Numbered from the stretch's first letter, positions 28,514 to 39,900 are shown. The stretch: DNA of 64,000 bases from CAUJIW01 sp963205175 (GCA_041060555.1 JBEUDS010000009.1); one strand, 5' to 3'. The notes: generated by a model from the sequence alone, not told the origin. Numbers and translations are program-made.

Positions 28514-28819
28514 GGGCGGTATCCCTTCCGCAAGGGGCGTGATCACAACGGGAGGACGCAATATTCAAGGAAGGTAGAACGGCCGTGCAGCGCCAGCAAG
28601 CGGCTGCGACGCCATGCCCCGGTCGCCAGCGGCACCGATGCCTCTTTCCGTCGCGAACCATACACGGCTTGTAGCCGGGAAACGGCCTCCCTATATCGCG
28701 ATGCAAGGTGGTGGCCGGACGGTCTCGTCGAGAAGCCGGCCACCGCATGGGACCAACCGCCGGCCCGGGCGTGCTTGCAGTGAGAAGGCGCCGGGCGGCC
28801 TAGGATGAGGTTTGAAGTT
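28514..28819 (+). promoter_or_regulatory. Intergenic region with predicted heat-shock (sigma-32) promoter of dnaK
   Basis: This 306-base stretch holds no gene. CTTG at 28668-28671 and CCTATAT at 28690-28696, spaced by 18 bases, fit the alphaproteobacterial RpoH consensus (CTTG, 17-18 bases, CYTATNT). The start point would lie near 28703, leaving a leader of about 115 bases before the dnaK ATG. No CIRCE repeat was seen. The remainder includes the divergent start region of the PCu(A)C gene, with no other recognisable signal. Confidence 0.65.
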
Positions 28820-30724
<1,905 letters not shown>

Positions 30725-30737
30725 GCATCCAGTCCGG

Positions 30738-30776
30738 CGGGCCGCGCGACCTCCCCATCCGGGAACGCGCGGCCCG
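30738..30776 (+). terminator. Hairpin between dnaK and dnaJ (attenuator candidate)
   Basis: CGGGCCGCGCG (30738-30748) pairs perfectly with CGCGCGGCCCG (30766-30776) across a 17-base loop, 14 bases after the dnaK stop. No T-run follows, so it is more likely to attenuate or protect the message than to stop it completely, giving less DnaJ than DnaK. Inference from structure only. Confidence 0.6.
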
Positions 30777-30829
30777 TGCGCATTTCAAGGCCCGGAACGC
30801 GGCCGGGCGGTTGAGGAGTCGAGTCCCCC

Positions 30830-31966
30830 ATGGCCGACGAGGATTATTACGACGTCCTGGGCGTCGACCGTAACGCGGACGAGAAGGCGCTGAAATCGGC
30901 CTTCCGCAAGCTCGCCATGCAGTATCACCCGGACAAGAACCCGGGCGACGCGGCGGCGGAAGCCCGGTTCAAGCAGATCAACGAGGCCTATGACGTCCTG
31001 AAGGATCCGCAGAAGCGCGCGGCCTATGACCGCTTCGGCAAGGAGGCCTTCCAGAACGGCGGCGGCGCGCCCGGTGGCGGTTTCGGCGGCGCCTCCTTCT
31101 CCGACATCTTCGAGAACATCTTCGACGAATTCCTTGGCGGTGGGCGCGGCGGGCGCGGTGGCGGCCGCTCCAACGCGGTGCGCGGCTCCGACCTGCGCTA
31201 CAACATGGAAATCTCCCTTGAGGAGGCCTATCGCGGCAAGACCGCCTCGATCACCGTGCCAACCACCGTCAGCTGCGAGCCCTGCAACGGCTCCGGCGCC
31301 GAGCCCGGTTCATCGCCCGAGACCTGCCCCACCTGCGGCGGTGCCGGCAAGGTGCGCACCACCCAGGGCTTCTTCATGGTCGAGCGGGCCTGCCCCAACT
31401 GCCGCGGCACCGGCAAGATCATCGCCAAACCGTGCCGCGCCTGCGGCGGCGTCGGCCGGGTGGAGAAGGAAAAGACCCTGCAGGTCAAGGTGCCGGCCGG
31501 TGTCGATGATGGCACCCGCATCCGGCTGTCCGGCGAGGGCGAGGCCGGCCTGCGCGGCGGCCCGCCGGGCGACCTCTACATCTTCATCTCGCTGCGGCCG
31601 CACCGGGTGTTCGAGCGTGATGGCACCACGCTTTATTGCGCCGTGCCGCTGCCGGTGACGACGGCGGCATTGGGTGGCGAGATCGAGGTGCCGTCGCTCG
31701 ACGGCCAGCGCACCAAGGTCAAAATTCCCGCCGGCACCCAGACCGGCAAGCAGTTCCGCATGCGCGGCAAGGGCATGCCGCCGCTCAACGGCGGCGGCCA
31801 CGGCGACCTCATCATCCAGGTCAACGTCGAGACACCGGTCAACCTCTCCAAGCGCCAGCGCGAACTGCTGGAGGAGTTCCAGACCATCGAGACCGGCGAG
31901 ACCAGCCCGGAATCCACCGGCTTCTTCAAGCGCCTGAAGGAAGTCTGGACCGACCTCACCGAGTAG
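30830..31966 (+). CDS. dnaJ: Molecular chaperone DnaJ
   Basis: A 378-residue type A Hsp40. The J-domain (residues 1-70) has YYDVLGVDRNADEKALKSAF and the invariant HPD in YHPDKNPGD; a Gly/Phe-rich linker follows (about 75-110), then four CxxCxGxG zinc repeats (CEPCNGSG, CPTCGGAG, CPNCRGTG, CRACGGVG; about residues 146-208), and the C-terminal substrate domains with RMRGKGMPPLNGGGHGDL. All are complete. GAGGAG lies slightly far (about 12 bases) from the ATG. It is 105 bases from dnaK, with the hairpin between. Confidence 0.99.
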   Translation: MADEDYYDVLGVDRNADEKALKSAFRKLAMQYHPDKNPGDAAAEARFKQINEAYDVLKDPQKRAAYDRFGKEAFQNGGGAPGGGFGGASFSDIFENIFDEFLGGGRGGRGGGRSNAVRGSDLRYNMEISLEEAYRGKTASITVPTTVSCEPCNGSGAEPGSSPETCPTCGGAGKVRTTQGFFMVERACPNCRGTGKIIAKPCRACGGVGRVEKEKTLQVKVPAGVDDGTRIRLSGEGEAGLRGGPPGDLYIFISLRPHRVFERDGTTLYCAVPLPVTTAALGGEIEVPSLDGQRTKVKIPAGTQTGKQFRMRGKGMPPLNGGGHGDLIIQVNVETPVNLSKRQRELLEEFQTIETGETSPESTGFFKRLKEVWTDLTE

Positions 31967-32036
31967 CCCCCGTTCTTGACCCCGTGGCCATGCCGTGATG
32001 GAGTGCGGCGCGGGGATGTGTCCCTCGGGGACAGAC

Positions 32037-33182
32037 ATGGGGCTTGAGCGCAATCTCGACGACTGGGTGGCGGCGGGGCTGATCTCCGCCGATCAGGCCG
32101 GTGCGATCCGTGCCCATGCCGCCCGGCACAGCCGGCCGTGGGGACTGTGGGCGGTGGTGGGCCTGGGCGGGCTTGCCATCCTGCTCGGCCTGATGGCGCT
32201 GGTGGCCGCCAACTGGGCGGACATTCCCGCCGGTCTCAAGCTTGCCCTGCATTTCCTGCTCAACCTCGCCGCGGGCTGGGCTGTCGTCGTCGCCAGCCGG
32301 CAGGGGCGCGCGCTGTGGCTGGAGCTGGCGCTGTTCCTGTTCACGGGCCTGGTGCTGACCGGCATCGCGCTCACCGGCCAGGTGTTCCAGATGTCCTCGG
32401 CGCCGTGGCGGCCGCTGGCGTTCTGGCTGGCGCTGACCTCGCCACTGCTGCTGCTCGCCGGCCAGGGCCGCGCCACCGCCTGGCTGTGGATCGTCATCGT
32501 CGGCGCGACACTGGGGGGTGTCGTCGAGGAGTTTCATCGCTGGTTCGCCGATCACCGCTGGGCCATCGGCCTGCCGCTGACCGTGCCGGCGCTGCTGGTG
32601 CTGCTGGGCGATCAGGGCAGTCGCCAAACCAGTCGCCATGCCAGTCGCCATGCCTTCTGGCAGGCGGTCCGGCTGGCCGGCCTGCAGGTGGTGGTGATCG
32701 TGGCCAGCCTGATGCCGTCGTTCGTCTGGTACCAGTCGCTGCCCGACCAGCATGACTATGCCCGCGACCTGCTGCCGGCATTGCCGATTCTGCTGGGTGC
32801 GACGGCCCTTGCCATCGCCGCGCTGCTGCGCAAACCGGAAGCCGATCGTGGCGGTGCCGGCGTGCTGGGGCTGGCGACGCTGCTGCCGATCCTGCCGATG
32901 CTGCTGCCGCTGGCCGGCATCGCCGGCGAACTGGCCGGCGCGCTCGCCTTCACCGCGCTGTGGGCCGCCATCGCCTGGGCCGCCCAGCGCCGCCAGCGCG
33001 CCGGGTTATTCCGGCTGGCGGTGGGGGTGATCGCCCTGCGGCTGATCATCATCTACTTCGAGGTGTTCGGCTCGCTGGCCACCACCGGCGTCGGCCTGAT
33101 CGTCAGCGGCCTGCTGGTGATCGGCGCGGCGGTGGGCACCACACACCTGCTGCGCCGCTGGCGGATCGGTGCTGCGTCATGA
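32037..33182 (+). CDS. DUF2157 domain-containing membrane protein
   Basis: A 381-residue polytopic inner-membrane protein. The first about 40 residues are cytoplasmic (LDDWVAAGLISADQAGAIRAHAA), followed by at least nine hydrophobic helices. The LISADQA-AI pattern and the WADIPAGLKLALHFLLN segment match DUF2157. A tract SRQTSRHASRHA near residue 195 is encoded by a 12-base triplication and lies in a loop. Two other starts upstream (from 31995) are possible; 32037 follows GGGGACAG. Its stop overlaps the start of the GDYXXLXY gene (ATGA), a pair widely linked in bacteria and of unknown function. Confidence 0.85.
   Translation: MGLERNLDDWVAAGLISADQAGAIRAHAARHSRPWGLWAVVGLGGLAILLGLMALVAANWADIPAGLKLALHFLLNLAAGWAVVVASRQGRALWLELALFLFTGLVLTGIALTGQVFQMSSAPWRPLAFWLALTSPLLLLAGQGRATAWLWIVIVGATLGGVVEEFHRWFADHRWAIGLPLTVPALLVLLGDQGSRQTSRHASRHAFWQAVRLAGLQVVVIVASLMPSFVWYQSLPDQHDYARDLLPALPILLGATALAIAALLRKPEADRGGAGVLGLATLLPILPMLLPLAGIAGELAGALAFTALWAAIAWAAQRRQRAGLFRLAVGVIALRLIIIYFEVFGSLATTGVGLIVSGLLVIGAAVGTTHLLRRWRIGAAS
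32618..32653 (+). repeat. Three tandem 12-base copies inside the DUF2157 gene
   Basis: CAGTCGCCAAAC (32618-32629) is followed by two identical copies of CAGTCGCCATGC (32630-32641 and 32642-32653). The unit is a multiple of three, so frame is kept and the protein gains repeats of S-R-H/Q-A/T. Copy number could vary between strains by slippage. Confidence 0.85.
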
Positions 33183-33763
33183 CCGCCACCCGTATCCCGA
33201 TGCCATCACGGAGGCTGCTCGCCGCGCTGCTGTTGCCGCTGGTCGGCCTGATCGGCGGGGCCGCCGTCGCCTGGTGGCAGACCAGTCACGGCAGCGTCTG
33301 GGAGGTACCGATTCGCGGTTACGACCCCCGCGACCTGCTGCGCGGCCATTACATCCGCTTCCAGTACGACTGGGCGACGCCGGCCCGGCCCGCCGCCGTC
33401 GCCCCCGAGCACTGGCGCCTGTGCTTCCGCCATCGGGGCGCGGCAACGGTGGTGACGCTGTTCGCCAGCACCGACCGCACGCCCGAAGCCTGTCAGGCGA
33501 TCGCCCGGCAGATCCGTGGCCATGATGGCCTGGTGATGGACTATGGCGGCCAGGGGCGCGGACAGTTCTACCTCGACGAGACCGACGCACGACCGCTGGA
33601 GCAACTGCTCACCGACCCCGCGCGCAAGGTGAGCGCGCGGGTGATCGTCACCGCCAGCGGCCGGCTGACGCCGCTCGACATTCTGGTCGATGGCAAGCCC
33701 TACCGCGAGGTGCTGGCGGCGACGGCGAAGCCACCCAGCCAGCCCCCGGCCAGCCAGCCCTGA
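33179..33763 (+). CDS. GDYXXLXY domain-containing protein
   Basis: A 194-residue membrane-anchored protein. A hydrophobic segment at residues about 12-32 anchors the N-terminus; the outside domain contains the family signature in the form RGHYIRFQY after YDPRDLL, and further blocks GQFYLDET and ARVIVTASGRLTPLDILVDG. The first ATG overlaps the TGA of the DUF2157 gene, so the two are translationally coupled. The family is usually next to DUF2157 and DUF4401-type membrane proteins; function is unknown. The tail is rich in P, S and Q. Confidence 0.85.
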   Translation: MTATRIPMPSRRLLAALLLPLVGLIGGAAVAWWQTSHGSVWEVPIRGYDPRDLLRGHYIRFQYDWATPARPAAVAPEHWRLCFRHRGAATVVTLFASTDRTPEACQAIARQIRGHDGLVMDYGGQGRGQFYLDETDARPLEQLLTDPARKVSARVIVTASGRLTPLDILVDGKPYREVLAATAKPPSQPPASQP

Positions 33764-33772
33764 CGACAGCCG

Positions 33773-34741
33773 CTATTCGTCGGCCATGATGGCGGTGCGG
33801 GGCGGCTCGCCCTCGCGCTGCCAGCCTCGGAACATGCCGGCGATGTTGGTCTCCAGCACGATGTTGCCGTGCGCGTCGACGGCAATGACGCCACCCTCGC
33901 CGCCGAGTGCCACCAGCTTGCCATGGACCACCTGGCGCACCGCGTCGGCCAGTGCCATGCCCTTCATCTCCACCAGCGCGCAGATGGTGCGCGCCACCGT
34001 CGCGCGGATGAAGTACTCGCCATGGCCGGTCGCCGAGACAGCGCAGGAGGCATTGTCGGCATAGGTGCCGGCGCCGATGACCGGCGAGTCGCCGACCCGG
34101 CCCCAGCGCTTGTTGGTCAGCCCGCCGGTCGAGGTCGCCGCCGCGAGATTGCCGTGGCGATCCCGCACCACGGCGCCCACCGTGCCGAACTTCGAAATGT
34201 TGGCGGCTTCCCCGCGCGCCCGGGCGCGCTCCAGCTGCCGCTGGCGCTCAGGCGTGACGAAGTAGCTGTTGGCCACCTGCTCCAGCCCCGCCGCGCGCGC
34301 GAAGGCGTCGGCGCCGGCGCCCTGGAGCATGACATGCTCCGACTTTTCCATCACCGCGCGGGCGGCACGAATGGGCCAACGCGTGGTGGTGACGCCGGCG
34401 ACACTGCCGGCGGCCAGCGTCGCCCCGTCCATGATTGCCGCGTCAAGTTCGGCGACCCCCTCATGCGTCAGCACCGCGCCGCGACCGGCGTTGAACAGAG
34501 GCGTATCCTCCAGCACGACAATGGCAGCCTCCGCCGCGTCCACCGCCGTGCCGTCCACCTCCAGCACCGCCCGCGCCGCCGCCAGCGCCTCGGCCAGCGC
34601 GGCATGATAGGCCGCCTTCTGCGCATCGCTGAACTGGTCGGCGCCATAGCGGCCGGCACCGCCATGGACGGCGACGGCGTATCGGCTGCCGGGGTCACCA
34701 TCGGTGTGACCCGTCGGAGTGGCGGAGACGGACATGCTCAT
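33773..34741 (-). CDS. Isoaspartyl peptidase/L-asparaginase
   Basis: A 322-residue Ntn-hydrolase of the plant-type asparaginase family that splits beta-aspartyl dipeptides and can hydrolyse asparagine. The protein is made as a precursor and cut before the Thr in the KFGTVGAVVRD block, which becomes the nucleophile. Other signature blocks are AVHGGAGRYG, FNAGRGAVLTHEG, AAATSTGGLTNKRWGRVGDSPVIGAGTYAD and SATGHGEYFIR. The start MSMSVSATP at 34741 is chosen because GGGAG lies upstream; the frame stays open 13 codons further. It ends convergent with the GDYXXLXY gene, with only 9 bases between stops. Confidence 0.93.
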   Translation of the reverse strand: MSMSVSATPTGHTDGDPGSRYAVAVHGGAGRYGADQFSDAQKAAYHAALAEALAAARAVLEVDGTAVDAAEAAIVVLEDTPLFNAGRGAVLTHEGVAELDAAIMDGATLAAGSVAGVTTTRWPIRAARAVMEKSEHVMLQGAGADAFARAAGLEQVANSYFVTPERQRQLERARARGEAANISKFGTVGAVVRDRHGNLAAATSTGGLTNKRWGRVGDSPVIGAGTYADNASCAVSATGHGEYFIRATVARTICALVEMKGMALADAVRQVVHGKLVALGGEGGVIAVDAHGNIVLETNIAGMFRGWQREGEPPRTAIMADE

Positions 34742-34776
34742 GCAGACTCCCAAGGACGCCGGCAGCGGCGCCCGCG

Positions 34777-35361
34777 TCAAAGGCGCTCGGCGAGCCTGAT
34801 CGCCAGCCGGCAGCCGGTCTTGATCGCCGCCGACAGCAGCGGATAGGCCGGCGCCTGTTCCGCGCCGTGGGCGATCGCCGCGTCCTTGTGTTCGATTTCC
34901 TCTTCGCGGAACTGACGGATGGTGTCGGCCAGCTCGGCGTCGTCATCGCCGAGCCGGTCGAGCTGGTCGGCGTAATGCTGCTCGATCACCTCTTCCACCG
35001 CCGCCGTGCAGGCCATCGCCGCCTTGGGGCCGATCAGCGCCGTCGCCGCGCCCAGCGCGAAACCGGCAACGTGCCAGAACGGCTGCAACAGGGTCGGCCG
35101 CACGCCGCGCTCGGTCATCATCCGGTTGAAAGTGTCGAGATGCACCCGTTCCTGATCCGCCATGTGGCGGATTTCACCCGAATGGGCATGACGCGACCCC
35201 ATGACGGCAAGCTGGCCTGCATAGATGCGCACGGCGCCATATTCGCCGGCCTGGTCGACCCGGATCATGCGCGCCTTCCCGGCCGCCAGCGGCAGGTCGC
35301 CGGGCAGCCGTGCGGGGCGCACCGGCGGCGGTGTCACGGTCGGGATTTCAGGCTGAGCCAT
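34777..35361 (-). CDS. coq7: Demethoxyubiquinone hydroxylase
   Basis: A 194-residue di-iron membrane-bound hydroxylase that carries out the C-6 hydroxylation in ubiquinone synthesis. All four metal-ligand helices are visible: RVDQAGEYGAVRIYAGQL, RHMADQERVHLDTFN, AAVEEVIEQHYADQL and FREEEIEHKDAAIAHG, each with the E or ExxH pattern of the family. The N-terminal proline-rich leader is short. The ATG at 35361 lies inside the dsbB coding end (28-base overlap), so these genes form a chain from the YqaA gene to the asparaginase. Confidence 0.95.
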   Translation of the reverse strand: MAQPEIPTVTPPPVRPARLPGDLPLAAGKARMIRVDQAGEYGAVRIYAGQLAVMGSRHAHSGEIRHMADQERVHLDTFNRMMTERGVRPTLLQPFWHVAGFALGAATALIGPKAAMACTAAVEEVIEQHYADQLDRLGDDDAELADTIRQFREEEIEHKDAAIAHGAEQAPAYPLLSAAIKTGCRLAIRLAERL

Positions 35362-35819
35362 AGCACGATTGCTCCCATGCCAAGCGAGATGAGGGCGTTA
35401 TAGCCCGCCATCGACACGCCGAACAGCGACCAGGGGATGGCATCGCAACGCACCAGCGGCGCCGCCATGACCTCGGCCATGATATCGTTGAGACTGCTGG
35501 CACTGCCGGAGGCGGCACACCGGGTGATGCCCTGCCACCAGCCCTGCTCGACCCCGACGTGGAACACGCCGATGCCGCCGGTCGTCAGCAATGCCAGGCC
35601 GGCACCAGACGCCGCCAGCCGCGCCACCCCCGTCGTGCCGCGGGCCAGCAGCCAGCCGCCCAGCACCGCCAGCACCACGGCAGCGATATGCGGCCAGCGC
35701 TGCCAGTGACACATCTCGCACGGCGGCAGGCCGCCGACATACTGGAACAGCAGCGCGCCCGCCAGCAGCAGCGCCGAGGTGGCGCCACCAAGCCAGAGCG
35801 GCAGGGACCACGCCGACAT
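35334..35819 (-). CDS. Disulfide bond formation protein B
   Basis: A 161-residue inner-membrane quinone reductase-type protein that reoxidises periplasmic DsbA. Four hydrophobic helices are visible. The first periplasmic loop has the redox pair PPCEMCHWQRWPH (CxxC) and the second has RCAASGS...LVRCDA, so both cysteine pairs are present. The typical W-Q-R-W-P after the first pair is clear. Its ATG shares one base with the stop codon of the YqaA-type gene (TGATG), and its stop lies within coq7. No dsbA is in the window. Confidence 0.92.
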   Translation of the reverse strand: MSAWSLPLWLGGATSALLLAGALLFQYVGGLPPCEMCHWQRWPHIAAVVLAVLGGWLLARGTTGVARLAASGAGLALLTTGGIGVFHVGVEQGWWQGITRCAASGSASSLNDIMAEVMAAPLVRCDAIPWSLFGVSMAGYNALISLGMGAIVLWLSLKSRP

Positions 35820-36397
35820 CAAATGTACCGCAGCACCGCGAAACCGCCCACCAGGGCGACGAGAAACATCGTCGTGACCAAGGTGAGTCGCCGCTCGATA
35901 AAGTCGCGGATCGGCTCGCCATAGGCCCGGAGCAGCGCCGCGATCAGGAAAAAGCGGGCGCCCCGGGTGATCAGCGAGGCGACGACGAACGGCAGCAGCG
36001 CGAAGTGGGCGGCGCCGGAGACAATGGTCACCAGCTTGTAGGGGATGGGCGTGAGACCCTTGATGAGGATCACCCACAGGCCCCACTCGGCGTAACTTTC
36101 CTCGAACTGGTGCGCCTTGGCCTGCATGCCGTAGAGCTGCACCAGCCAGGCCCCCAGCGTCTCCATCAGGTAATAGCCGATGGCATAGCCGAACAGCCCG
36201 CCGGCCACCGAGGTCAGCGTGCAGACGGTGGCGATCAGCCAGGCCTGCTCGCGCCGGGCCAGCACCATCGGCACCACCACGACGTCGGGCGGGATCGGAA
36301 AAAAGGAACTTTCCGCGAAGGAGATGGCGCCAAGACCCCACATTGCCCGCGGATGCTCGGCGACCCGCATGGTCCAATCATAAAGTTTCCGGATCAT
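35819..36397 (-). CDS. YqaA family membrane protein (VTT/DedA domain)
   Basis: A 192-residue inner-membrane protein of the SNARE-associated/DedA (VTT) family. It begins MIRKLYDWTMRVAEHP, then AISFAESSFFPIPPDVVVVPMVLARRE (a conserved F-P-I-P-P-D re-entrant loop), LFGYAIGYYLM, and the GLTPIPYKLVTIVSGAA motif with a second re-entrant loop. DedA-type proteins flip undecaprenyl phosphate or phospholipids; the YqaA branch is less studied. A TTG start six codons upstream is possible. It heads the dsbB-coq7-asparaginase row. Confidence 0.88.
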   Translation of the reverse strand: MIRKLYDWTMRVAEHPRAMWGLGAISFAESSFFPIPPDVVVVPMVLARREQAWLIATVCTLTSVAGGLFGYAIGYYLMETLGAWLVQLYGMQAKAHQFEESYAEWGLWVILIKGLTPIPYKLVTIVSGAAHFALLPFVVASLITRGARFFLIAALLRAYGEPIRDFIERRLTLVTTMFLVALVGGFAVLRYI

Positions 36398-36496
36398 TCG
36401 CCTGACGCTCGACAAGACATGACGGCATCGGGTGTAGCAGATCAGGGCCGCAGGTGCAGTGGCTTTTCACGTCGCGGGCTCCCGCCCGGCGCGCGC

Positions 36497-36742
36497 TCAG
36501 GGCAACCGGTCCTGCCCGCCGGCGCCGCGCCCCGCCTGCGCCAGCACATCTTCCAGTTCGAGCATCGCCACCCTGATGTGCAGGGCGCTGAGGCGAAAGT
36601 CATGATCCAGCGCTTCCTGCATCAACTGCGCCAGACAGGCGCGCAGGGCCTGGGCCGATGCGCGGCGCCGGGGCGCCGACATCTTGCGACGGGTGCCGCG
36701 CCGGGGGTCTGTCGCCAATGACGGTCCTGTGCGTCCGGACAT
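36497..36742 (-). CDS. Hypothetical protein, 81 residues
   Basis: A small basic protein with a disordered N-terminus (TDPRRGTRRKMSAPRRRA) and an amphipathic helical C-terminal half (about residues 28-70: ALRACLAQLMQEALDHDFRL and LHIRVAMLELEDVLAQ). No known domain is recognised. The main support is a good promoter at 36768-36796 in the right place, but no Shine-Dalgarno sequence precedes the ATG, and an alternative start lies at residue 21. It sits alone between the YqaA gene and the ydbH operon, reading away from the latter. Confidence 0.5.
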   Translation of the reverse strand: MSGRTGPSLATDPRRGTRRKMSAPRRRASAQALRACLAQLMQEALDHDFRLSALHIRVAMLELEDVLAQAGRGAGGQDRLP

Positions 36743-36767
36743 GATAAACCATTGCGTGTTTTATGAC

Positions 36768-36796
36768 TGTATAATTCCCCGCAATGGATACATCAA
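36768..36796 (-). promoter_or_regulatory. Predicted sigma-70 promoter for the 81-residue gene
   Basis: On the minus strand TTGATG (36796-36791) and TATACA (36773-36768) are spaced by exactly 17 bases. Transcription would begin near 36761, about 18 bases before the ATG at 36742. The same place carries a plus-strand TATAAT at 36770-36775 with no convincing -35. Confidence 0.5.
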
Positions 36797-36946
36797 TGCC
36801 ACCATAAGTCAACGGCACGCCCAACACTCAACCCATGGGTGTTCTTTAACCCCGCAATATCTCCACGGCGTTGGAGCCATGGCGAGGGCACGGCCGCCGA
36901 TCAAGGCTAGGCGACGGACCTGTGGTGCGTGTATCACGGCGATCAC

Positions 36947-39900
36947 ATGGAACTGGACCCGCCCGACACTGGCGATGACGCCCCGGCCGAGCGCAAGGCG
37001 CGCACCGCGACCCGCCTCAAGGTCGCCGGTGCAGCGCTGACCGTTACGCTGGGCAGCCTGTGGTTGCTGCGTTTCCCGCTGCTGGGTCTCGCGGCCCAGG
37101 GCTACCTCGGCGGCCGCGGCATCGACGCCGACTTCAGTTCCGATGCCCTGACGCCAACCCGCCTGGAAATCAGCGACCTGCGGCTCGGTGCCACCGACCA
37201 GCCGGACTTCACCGCCCGCCGGGCGATCGTCCGCCTGCGCTGGCAGGGGCTGATGCCGGAGATCGCGGGGATTACGCTCGATCGGCCAGTGGCCCGTGTC
37301 CGCCTCGACGAGAATGGCCTGTCGCTCGGGCGGCTCGACCGGCTGCTGCCGCCGCCCGGCGATGAACCGCTGGCGGTGCCCGGCATTGCCGTCATCGTTC
37401 GTGACGGTCGCGTGATCGCCGCCACACCGCTGGGCCCGCTGACCCTGCGCATCGACTCCGGCGGTACGCTGGCCGACGACTTTGTCGCCACCGCCCGCCT
37501 CGATACGGCGCGCATTGGCAACGACCACGTGCGACTGGACCGCCTGAACGGCAAGGCACGCCTGACCAGCAGCGCACACGGGTTCGCGCTGGCCCTCAGC
37601 GGCACCGCCGCGTCGGCTGCGAGCGCTGACGCCATACGCCTCGACACGCTGACGCTCACCGGCGAGGGCCGCGCCAGCCCTGACATCACGACGCTCGGTG
37701 GCACGCTGACACTCGGCGCGGCATCGGCCCGGCACGGCGACGCGGTAGTGGCAACACCGGCCGCCACGCTGACGCTTGACGACCTGCGCCTTGACCCCCG
37801 GATGCGACCGCTGACATGGTCGGCGGCGGTGGATGCCGGAGCCGCCAGCGCCGTACTGCCCGCAGGCCACGTCTCGACGCCCGCCGCCCGACTGACGCTG
37901 GTCGCCAGGGGCAACGGCATCGACGGCACCTGGCGTGCGGCCACCGGTCTGCTCAGTGTCGGCGCCGTCGCGACACCGGCCCTCACCGCCCGGGATGGGC
38001 GGGCGGAGGGGACGCTGCGGATCGACCGCACCGCCACCGGCCTGTTCGCCGATGGCAAGGGCGCGCTCACGGTATCGGGCGGCACACTGCCGCCGGCGCG
38101 ACAACGCCAGATCCGGCGGCATGCCGATGCGCTGGCCGGCACCCCCGCTGGCCCGCTGGTCGCCGACGGCGGCGCGGCCCTGGTCCGCGCGGGGCGCCAG
38201 TTCACCGTGAACCTGCCACTTGCCTTCAACTGGCGCACCGGCGCCGGCGAGATCACCGTACCGGGACAGGTCACGCTGGCCGCCGCCAGTGGCGCGCGGC
38301 TCGACCTGGCCGACGGCGATGGTCCGGTGGCGCGGCTGGCGCTGCCGGCCGGCGGCATGGTGATCGATGGGCGCGCCGGCCTGACCGGCGGTGGCCTGCC
38401 GACCGTCAATGCGGTGATCAGCCATCAGGCCGGCTCCCCCGGCGACGCCGCGCATCACGGCATCCGGCTGGTGATCGACCGCTGGACGGCGGGCCAGGCC
38501 AGCCTGCGCATCCCCAGCCTGTCGCTCGCCCTGCGAGAAGCCGATGGCGAGCGGCGCCTCGATCTCTCCGGCGCGCTGACGCTGTCCGGTCCGCTGGGTG
38601 AGGGCCATGTACGCGATCTCGATATTCCGCTCGACCTGACGGCGACACTCACCCCCAACCTCGCTCTCGCGCCCCGTGAAGGCTGCATGGTGGTGTCGGC
38701 GCGCGATATCCGGCTGGGCGATACCGCGCTGGGCGGCATGGCGCTTCCGTTGTGCCCGCAAGGTGGCGCCTTCCTGCGCGTGGCGGCCGACGGCCGCCTC
38801 GGGGGGGGTATTACCACACCGTCCCTGCTGGTGGCGAACGCCAGCGGCCAGCGGCCCGCACGCCTGGAAACCGGGCCGGCATCGCTGCGCTTCACCGGCC
38901 GCGCCGCGCGCCCTCGGGTGGAAGCCTCGGTACAGGCCCCCACCCTCACCCTGAGCGGCGATGGCGGCCATGCGCTCACCGCCCGTGCGACCACGCTGGC
39001 GGCGACGCTGGTCAGCGGCGAGCGGGGCTGGCAGGCCTCCGGTGCGATGGCTGGACTCAACGCCAGGGACGGCGCCAGCGGCGTCACCCTGCGTGACGGC
39101 CAGGCCCGCTGGGAGGCGACCGACAGCGCCGGCGGCCTGACCGCCCGCCTGACCGGCGTGACGGCCATCATCGCCGACACGGGCACCCGGCCGATGTTCA
39201 ACCCGGTGCGGATCGCCGACGGGCAGGCCCGGCTCGCCAAAGGCGCCGTGACCGCCGACGGCGCGGTACGACTGGCGGCGGGCGGGGCCACGCTCGGGCG
39301 CTGGCAGCTGACGCACAGCCTTGCGTCGGGCACGGGCGATGCGGCGTTCACGGTCAGCGACTTCGCCTTTTCGCCCGATCTCCAGCCCTACCAGCTCTCC
39401 GAACTGGCGCGCGGCGTGATCGAGAACGTCAGTGGTGGCGTCTCGGGCATCGCCCGTGCCCGCTGGACGCCGGGGGGCATGGCAAGCAGCGGCCATGTGA
39501 CGCTGGCGGACCTGTCGTTCGCCACCGCCGCACTCGGCCCGATCGACGGTATCAGCGGCACCGTCAATGTCGATGATCTGGCCGCGCTCACCACGCCGCC
39601 GGGACAGACGTTGACGATCGCCAGGATCAACCCCGGCGTCGCCATCACCGACGGCACCCTGCGCTTCCATCTGGAGCCCGGCTTCAGGCTGGCGCTGGAA
39701 GATGTGCGCTGGCCCTTCGCCGGCGGCACGCTGGCGGTGGCGCCGACGGTGCTCGACCCGGCAACCGAACAGCGGACGCTCACGCTCACGCTCAGCGATA
39801 TCGACGTCGCCACCTTTCTCGCCCAGATGCAGCTGAGCAGCCTTGCGGCCACCGGCACCGTCGATGGCGAGATGCCGCTGGTGCTCAGCCGCAGCGGCGC

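Noticed and set aside
36770..36775. Perfect TATAAT on the plus strand as a ydbH promoter
   Set aside because: No -35 element at 16-18 bases upstream, and it lies inside the minus-strand promoter; the leader would be over 160 bases.
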